Source: Campylobacter sp. (GTDB lineage: Bacteria > Campylobacterota > Campylobacteria > Campylobacterales > Campylobacteraceae). Taken from it: a stretch of DNA of 13,357 nt. Positions 8,778-13,357 of the stretch are shown one piece after another; within the stretch, counting starts at the first letter, position 1, and each line of letters begins with the position of its first letter. A program made the translations under genes and the position numbers. The notes under the pieces are model-generated. The model saw only the letters and a program-made list of their open reading frames with translations, searched no databases and had not been told where the DNA came from. The stretch spans positions 1 through 13,357 of the forward strand of contig JAFVMP010000038.1 of assembly GCA_017506845.1 (NCBI GenBank), in the 5' to 3' direction.

Positions 8778-8907
8778 ATTTTTAAAGTTAGGCAAAATAT
8801 GGGCTTGTTTTTTAAATTTTTTGTGCTAAATTTAACATTTTTTATATTAAATTTAGATTTATTAACTTTAATAATTTTTGATTAAAGCAAAGAATTATTT
8901 AAATTTA

Positions 8908-8915
8908 GCTAGAAT
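8908..8915 (+). promoter_or_regulatory. probable sigma-70 -10 element of the flippase/glycosyltransferase cassette
   Basis: GCTAGAAT matches the Campylobacter -10 pattern gnTAnaAT at every fixed position. It is preceded by AT-rich sequence with an AAATTT tract at 8901-8906. Transcription would start near 8921-8923, giving a leader of about 36-38 bases before the ATG at 8959. No operator or riboswitch-like structure is evident. Confidence 0.5.
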
Positions 8916-8958
8916 TCAACCTAAATCTATCCAAATATTCAAGGAAAAATAGCCTGTT

Positions 8959-10461
8959 ATGTATCTAAATTTGCTTACAACTATTATTGTTTTTGCTCTA
9001 CAAACAGCTATTAATTTTTTTCTTACTCCATATATTTTGCGTGTTTTAGGCGATGAAGCTTATGGATTTTTAGCACTTGCTAATTCGCTGGTAAATTATG
9101 GATTTATCTTAACGCTTGTGATTAACTCTGTAGCTAGTAGATTTATTGCCTCTAGCTATCATAAAGGCAATTTTGCTAGAGCTAGCAAATTTTATAGTTC
9201 AGTGATTGTAGCCAATCTGATTTTTAGTCTTATAGTTGCGCTAGTTTCGTTTGTGTTTTTGGTTAAAATTCAATCAGTAATAAATATATCACAGGCCCTT
9301 TTAAGCGATGTAAGAGCTACAATGGCAATATATTTTATTAACTTTAGTATTGGGCTATTTAATGCACTTTTTAGCGTGCATGCATTTATTAAAAACCAGA
9401 TGTATTTAATCTCTATTCGCAATGCTATATCCACTGCTATTTATGCTGGGTGCGTGTTAGGGTTATTTTGGGCGTTTGAGGCTATGATTTACTACACAGC
9501 AATTGCAGCTTTAATATCCTCAATTTTTGTATTTTTTAGCGCTCTATTTTTAAATCGTAAATTTGGGCTAAATTTACACTTTAATTTCAAGCTTTTTAGA
9601 ACAAAATTTGTCTATGTTTTAGCTAGAAGCGGGCTTTTTAATAGCTTAAATATGCTTAGTCAAGTATTATTAAGTGGGGCTAGCTTGCTTTTGGTTAATA
9701 TTTTTATTAGTGCACTTAGTATGGGGATACTAGCGCTTTCTCGCTCAGTTACTATGATTATTGAGAGTTTTGTAATTACTACTGCAGTAGCGTGGAATCC
9801 ACGGCTGGTTGCCTTGCATGCAGGCGCTAAGCCGCTTAAAGATGAGGTTATTTTGGCTATTAAGAGTGTAAGCTTTGTCTCTCTTCCATTGATTGCGACT
9901 TTTGGGATTTTAGCCGATGAGTTTTATACACTTTGGCTGCCATTTAAGAGCAAAGAGGAGATTGAGTTTATTTATGAGCTAGTTTTAATTTCGCTTGTAC
10001 CATCTATTATTTTTGCTAGTTCACGTCCATTAATTAGTATAAATTTGATCACTGATAAACTTAAAAAACCAGCACTTGTAACGCTATTTATGGCTGTTTG
10101 CGTATTTTGTATACAGCTTATTGGGCTTAGTTTTTTTGAGTTTGGACTCAAAGAGATAGCAATTGCAATAACCATTGGAATTGCGCTTAAGATTAGTCTG
10201 TTTGATATTGCAAATGCTGGGGCAAATTTGGGGTTAAAACTAAGTACATTTTATCCAATCTATATAAAATGTCTTGCTGTTTTTGCTTTAATTACTGGAA
10301 TAATTTACCCTATTTCAAATATGTTAAGTGCAACTAATTGGCTGGAGTTTTTACTCTGTTGTACTTTGATGAGTGGGCTTGGTTATTTAGTAGGGTTTGT
10401 TATGATATTTAATTCAGCGCAAAGAGCGATATTTATAGCTAAAATTAGGGGGCGTTTTTGA
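8959..10461 (+). CDS. wzx: Wzx-type polysaccharide flippase (PST / MOP superfamily)
   Basis: 500-residue integral inner-membrane protein with about 14 hydrophobic segments along its whole length, from residue 5-22 to about 460-485. The N-terminal pattern TPYILRVLGDEAYGFLALANSLVNYG (starting at residue 23), followed by SRFIASSYHKG at 60-70, is typical of Wzx/RfbX flippases that move undecaprenyl-diphosphate-linked sugars from the cytoplasmic to the periplasmic face. The ATG at 8959 is the first possible start, because an in-frame TAG sits at 8950. AAGGA at 8941-8945 is 13 bases upstream, a long spacing. The N-terminus is a few residues shorter than in relatives I remember. The gene heads a four-gene cassette of PglH/PglJ-like enzymes, so its cargo is probably the glycan they build. 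It is not the ABC-type PglK that precedes pglH in C. jejuni. Confidence 0.88.
   Translation: MYLNLLTTIIVFALQTAINFFLTPYILRVLGDEAYGFLALANSLVNYGFILTLVINSVASRFIASSYHKGNFARASKFYSSVIVANLIFSLIVALVSFVFLVKIQSVINISQALLSDVRATMAIYFINFSIGLFNALFSVHAFIKNQMYLISIRNAISTAIYAGCVLGLFWAFEAMIYYTAIAALISSIFVFFSALFLNRKFGLNLHFNFKLFRTKFVYVLARSGLFNSLNMLSQVLLSGASLLLVNIFISALSMGILALSRSVTMIIESFVITTAVAWNPRLVALHAGAKPLKDEVILAIKSVSFVSLPLIATFGILADEFYTLWLPFKSKEEIEFIYELVLISLVPSIIFASSRPLISINLITDKLKKPALVTLFMAVCVFCIQLIGLSFFEFGLKEIAIAITIGIALKISLFDIANAGANLGLKLSTFYPIYIKCLAVFALITGIIYPISNMLSATNWLEFLLCCTLMSGLGYLVGFVMIFNSAQRAIFIAKIRGRF
10447..10452 (+). promoter_or_regulatory. ribosome binding site setting the TTG start at 10458
   Basis: AGGGGG lies 5 bases before the TTG at 10458, inside the last codons of the flippase gene. 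It supports this non-ATG start; the next in-frame ATG is about 90 codons downstream. Confidence 0.65.
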
Positions 10462-11501
10462 AGATTGGATTTGTGATTTCTACGCTTGGATTTGGTGGGG
10501 CAGAACGGGTGCTAAGTGTTTTGGCAAATAATTTAAGTTCTAAGCATGAAATAACTATTTTTAAATTTGATAGCAAGGCGCCATTTTATAAGATTGATGA
10601 GCAAGTGCGTGTAGTGAGCCTAAGCCTACAAAATAGCGGTATTTTAGGTAATCTCAAAAGAGTAATTAGCAAGATTTTTGTATTGCGTAAGATTTTTAAA
10701 AGTGGTGAGTTTGATCTTATAATTAGCTTTATGGATAGTACAAATTTATTATGTTTAATGGCAAATTTAGGCTTAAAACAGAGGCTAATAATATCAGAAC
10801 ATAGCGAACATAACTTTTTATCTTTAAAGTGGAGAGTGGCTAAAAGATTGCTATATCCATTTTGTGATGCTTTATCACTTTTGAGTAAAAACGATTATGA
10901 ATATTATAAATATGTCAAAAATCGTGCAGTGATTTATAATCCATTTTTTGGAGAGGTTGGTGCTGATTTTGATAAAAGTAAAAAAGAAAATTTAATAATT
11001 TTTGTTGGTAGACTTGAGAGTGTAAAAGGGTGCGATATATTTTTAAATTCACTTAAATTTTGCAATATTGGAGATTTTAGTGTGGAGATTTGTGGAGATG
11101 GAAGTGAGTTTGAAAAATTTAAAAGCGAGTTTAAAAGCGATAGAGTTAAATTCAAAGGAAGCGTAAGCGATATATCAAGCTATTATAAACGAGCTAAAAT
11201 TATAGTTTCAAGCTCAAGAAGCGAAGGGTTAGGAAATGTATTAATTGAGGCGTGCTTTTATAAGGTTGCTAGAATTGCTACTCCTACAGTTGGCGCATGC
11301 GAATTAATAGAAGATGGTAAAAATGGGCTAATAAGTAGCGATTTTACCCCACAAAGTCTAGCTAAAAAGCTAAATTTGGCTATACAAGATGAGAATTTAA
11401 GAGCTAAAATTGCTCAAAATGGCTATAAAAATAGAGCTAGTTTTATGCCTCAAAATATCACTCAAGAGTGGTTAAATCTTATAAATAGAGTATTAAAATG
11501 A
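10458..11501 (+). CDS. pglH: GT4 glycosyltransferase, PglH-like
   Basis: 347-residue GT-B-fold retaining glycosyltransferase, family GT4. The N-terminal domain opens with a Rossmann strand and GGAER at 13-17. The nucleotide-sugar domain has FVGRLESVKG at 182-191 and the EX7E signature, E256 and E264 in SEGLGNVLIEA. Segments such as IISEHSE (111-117) and YPFCDALSLLS (133-143) closely match C. jejuni PglH, which adds several GalNAc residues in a row to the lipid-linked glycan. The basic helix around residues 65-82 (K67, R68, K73, R77, K78, K81) resembles the PglH helix that binds the lipid diphosphate. The start is TTG, overlapping the flippase stop as TTGA with AGGGGG 5 bases ahead. Function as a GalNAc transferase is inferred; the sugar cannot be read from sequence. 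Confidence 0.8.
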   Translation: MKIGFVISTLGFGGAERVLSVLANNLSSKHEITIFKFDSKAPFYKIDEQVRVVSLSLQNSGILGNLKRVISKIFVLRKIFKSGEFDLIISFMDSTNLLCLMANLGLKQRLIISEHSEHNFLSLKWRVAKRLLYPFCDALSLLSKNDYEYYKYVKNRAVIYNPFFGEVGADFDKSKKENLIIFVGRLESVKGCDIFLNSLKFCNIGDFSVEICGDGSEFEKFKSEFKSDRVKFKGSVSDISSYYKRAKIIVSSSRSEGLGNVLIEACFYKVARIATPTVGACELIEDGKNGLISSDFTPQSLAKKLNLAIQDENLRAKIAQNGYKNRASFMPQNITQEWLNLINRVLK

Positions 11502-12562
11502 AAATTATGTTAGTAATTTCTGCACTTAGAAATGGTGGAGCTGAGCGTGTAGTAGAGCTTTTAAGCCGTGAGTTAAGCAAAAATTATGAGATTGAGACCA
11601 TCTACTTTGAAGAGAATCAAAATCACTATAAAATTAGTGGCAAGCTTACTCATTTAGATATTTATAATCAAAAAGGTTGGTTAAGCAAATTTAGTAAATT
11701 TTTAAAAATTAGATCCTATATAAAGAGTGCAAAACCTGATATTATAATCACTTTTATGGATCAAACTAATATAAATGTGCTAATTGCCACAGCATTTATG
11801 GGGGAAAAAATTATAGCTACTGAACATGTGAGTTATGATTTACTAAGTTCGCAAATTTGGCGAAAAATTAGAAATTTTAGTTATAGATTTTGCGATGCAT
11901 TAGTAGTTTTAAGTAAAAGAGATAAAGATTATTATAGTTTTGTTAAGCATTGTGAAATAATATATAATCCGCTATTTATGGTTGAAAATTTAGCTAAAAT
12001 TTCATCAAATTTAGGTATTAATTTAGCTAAAAAAGAGAAACTTATTTTAAGTGTTGGTAGGCTTGAAGCAGTAAAAGGCTATGAGCTATATCTAAACGCT
12101 TTAGCTCTTGTAGATAAAAATTTGTTAAAAGATTATAAAATCGCTATTGCAGGTGAGGGATCTCAAAGACAAAATTTAGAAAATTTAGCTAAAAATTTAA
12201 ATTTAAATATTGAATTTTTAGGTCATATTAAGAGTATTGAGACTCTCTATCAAAGGGCTGAGATTTTGGTTTTGCCTAGCCTTAGTGAAGCTTTTGGTAA
12301 TGTGTTAAATGAAGCTGGGGCTTATAAAGTTGCTAGAATATCTACACCCACAGCTGGAGCTATGGAGATTTTATCTCATAGAAAGGATGCTTTAATTGCT
12401 AAAGATTTTAGCCCTAAGGCACTAAGTGAATGTATAAGTGAAGTTCTAAACGATCCGAATTTAAAAGAAAATTTGGTAAAAAATATAAATTTAACTAAAT
12501 TTACTCCACAAAATATTATTTCCCAATGGAGTGAATTAATCGGTAAATTAAAAGGAAAATAA
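11498..12562 (+). CDS. second PglH-like GT4 glycosyltransferase (tandem paralogue)
   Basis: 354-residue GT4 enzyme clearly paralogous to the gene before it. It shares ISAL..GGAERVV at the N-terminus (GGAER at 13-17), the FMDQTN segment at 86-91, ATEH.S near 107-112, FCDALVVLSKRD at 131-142 and YNPLF at 156-160. The donor domain has SVGRLEAVKGYE at 185-196 and the EX7E pair E264 and E272 in SEAFGNVLNEA. The ATG overlaps the preceding stop as ATGA (11498-11501), implying coupled translation. In C. jejuni the gene between pglH and pglJ is pglI, a GT2 enzyme that adds a branching glucose. This protein is not of that family, so a different or extra sugar step is likely. Donor and acceptor are unknown. 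Confidence 0.82.
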   Translation: MKIMLVISALRNGGAERVVELLSRELSKNYEIETIYFEENQNHYKISGKLTHLDIYNQKGWLSKFSKFLKIRSYIKSAKPDIIITFMDQTNINVLIATAFMGEKIIATEHVSYDLLSSQIWRKIRNFSYRFCDALVVLSKRDKDYYSFVKHCEIIYNPLFMVENLAKISSNLGINLAKKEKLILSVGRLEAVKGYELYLNALALVDKNLLKDYKIAIAGEGSQRQNLENLAKNLNLNIEFLGHIKSIETLYQRAEILVLPSLSEAFGNVLNEAGAYKVARISTPTAGAMEILSHRKDALIAKDFSPKALSECISEVLNDPNLKENLVKNINLTKFTPQNIISQWSELIGKLKGK

Positions 12563-13357
12563 TGAAAAAATTAGCAGTATTTATATATTCAATGGCTGGC
12601 GGTGGAGCTGAGCGTGTGGTGTCAAATCTGCTTAGTGAGTTAGTAGGGCGTTATGAGATTTATCTAATTTTAATGAATGATCGCATAGCCTACCCAATCC
12701 CACATGATGTTAAAATATATTATTTGGAGAATTCTAAGCCTTTTGAAAATGGACTGATTAAATTTGCAAAATTACCATTTTTGGCATTAAAATATAAGCG
12801 ACTTTGCCGAGCACTTGGTGTGGATTTGCATTTTGTATGGATGAATCGCCCTTGTTATGTTGCAGCTTTAGCTAGGATTTTAGGAGATAAACGCCCATTA
12901 GTGTTAAATGAGTGTTCAACACCATCGGTACTGTATGCTAATGATACACTAAAATCTAGGATTAGTAAATTTTTACTTAAATGGCTATATCCAAAAGGTG
13001 ATTTTATCTATCCAAATAGTCTTGGAAATTTGGCTGATTTGCGGGATAATTTTGGCATTGATGAGCGTAAAATGAGAGTGCTATATAACGCACTTGATCT
13101 TGATGATATTGCTCGTAAATCTAGTGAGCCTATAGAATTTAAGGGTGAATTTTTCTTAAGTGTTGGGCGGCTTGATAGCGGTAAAAATCATGAACTTTTA
13201 ATTAGAGCCTATGCTGGACTTAAAAATTGTGATAAATCTTTAATAATCTTAGGTGATGGAATTTTGCGCTCTAGACTTGAAAATCTAATAAAAGAGCTAA
13301 ATTTAGAAGATAGAGTCTTTTTACCTGGCTTTGATAATAATCCATATAAATATATAT
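12562..13357 (+). CDS. pglJ: GT4 glycosyltransferase PglJ-like, partial (3' end outside window)
   Basis: The first 265 codons are present and the frame is still open at the window edge; the family is about 365 residues, so roughly 100, including the EX7E motif, are missing. The protein looks specifically like C. jejuni PglJ, which adds the second GalNAc to undecaprenyl-diphosphate-linked diNAcBac-GalNAc. Shared segments are VFIYSM.GGGAERVV at the N-terminus, LALKYKRLCRALG at about 77-89, NECSTPSVLY at about 118-127, LSVGRLDSGKNHELLIRAYA near 198-217 and GFDNNPYKY at the visible end. The ATG overlaps the preceding stop as TAATG, with AAGGA 5 bases upstream (12552-12556). PglJ acts at the cytoplasmic face of the inner membrane. 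The match to PglJ is from memory of the C. jejuni protein, not a database search. Confidence 0.87.
   Translation, partial: MKKLAVFIYSMAGGGAERVVSNLLSELVGRYEIYLILMNDRIAYPIPHDVKIYYLENSKPFENGLIKFAKLPFLALKYKRLCRALGVDLHFVWMNRPCYVAALARILGDKRPLVLNECSTPSVLYANDTLKSRISKFLLKWLYPKGDFIYPNSLGNLADLRDNFGIDERKMRVLYNALDLDDIARKSSEPIEFKGEFFLSVGRLDSGKNHELLIRAYAGLKNCDKSLIILGDGILRSRLENLIKELNLEDRVFLPGFDNNPYKYI

Larger units (their letters stand above)
8688..8958. other. divergent intergenic region between lysA and the flippase gene
   Basis: The only substantial non-coding stretch in the window, 271 bp. It is extremely AT-rich, with nine AAATTT hexamers and many T runs. It separates the leftward lysA-to-dxs unit from the rightward glycan cassette and must hold both promoters. 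An open frame extending lysA runs into it but does not look like protein. I see no tRNA, no GC-rich stem with T-run terminator and no insertion-sequence end. Confidence 0.85.

Noticed and set aside
8814..8854. AAATTT-containing repeats in the rest of the intergenic region as regulator sites
   Set aside because: Tracts at 8814, 8828 and 8849 are irregularly spaced and lack matching arms. AAATTT is very common in this genome's composition.
10448..10452. G run at the flippase-glycosyltransferase junction as a phase-variable tract
   Set aside because: Only five G. Contingency tracts in Campylobacter surface genes are usually about eight or more, and this one is explained as a ribosome site.
10458..12562. 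Tandem paralogues as a single gene split by frameshift or an assembly duplication
   Set aside because: Each encodes a full-length GT4 enzyme with its own N-terminal GGAER and C-terminal EX7E, and the nucleotide sequences are well diverged.

Overview
The window looks like chromosomal DNA from a Campylobacter species. It is AT-rich with very tight gene packing. The minus-strand order lysA - HAD phosphatase - pheA - hisC - fliF - fliG - fliH - dxs is, from memory, the order in C. jejuni (Cj0314 to Cj0321). The plus-strand glycosyltransferases resemble the Campylobacter Pgl (protein N-glycosylation) enzymes. The species cannot be named from the sequence. A pgl-type cassette next to lysA is not the C. 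jejuni/coli arrangement, where pgl lies elsewhere.

Left part (1-8687, minus strand): eight genes run from lysA down to a dxs gene cut by the window edge. Neighbours overlap by 1 or 4 bases (TAATG or ATGA junctions) or are separated by 1-6 bases, and I see no terminator between them. This looks like one transcription unit. It mixes amino-acid synthesis (lysA, pheA, hisC), a HAD-IIA hydrolase, the flagellar MS ring, switch and export-regulator genes (fliF, fliG, fliH) and isoprenoid precursor synthesis (dxs).

Centre (8688-8958): the only real intergenic region, 271 bp and very AT-rich. It is a divergent promoter region. A probable lysA promoter faces left and a probable flippase promoter faces right. 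Five AAATTT tracts spaced 9-12 bp, three of them inside abutting palindromes, lie just upstream of the lysA -10 box.

Right part (8959-13357, plus strand): a polysaccharide assembly cassette of a Wzx-type flippase, two tandem PglH-like GT4 glycosyltransferases and a PglJ-like GT4 enzyme cut by the window edge, all overlapping by 1-4 bases. In C. jejuni the matching slots hold pglK (an ABC flippase), pglH, pglI (a GT2 enzyme) and pglJ. Here a Wzx flippase and a second GT4 enzyme occupy the pglK and pglI positions. The likely role is to extend an undecaprenyl-diphosphate-linked oligosaccharide on the cytoplasmic face of the inner membrane and flip it to the periplasm, probably for protein N-glycosylation. 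The oligosaccharyltransferase PglB is not in the window, so an LPS or capsule role is not excluded.

I found no RNA genes, insertion sequences, CRISPR arrays, prophage traces or broken genes.
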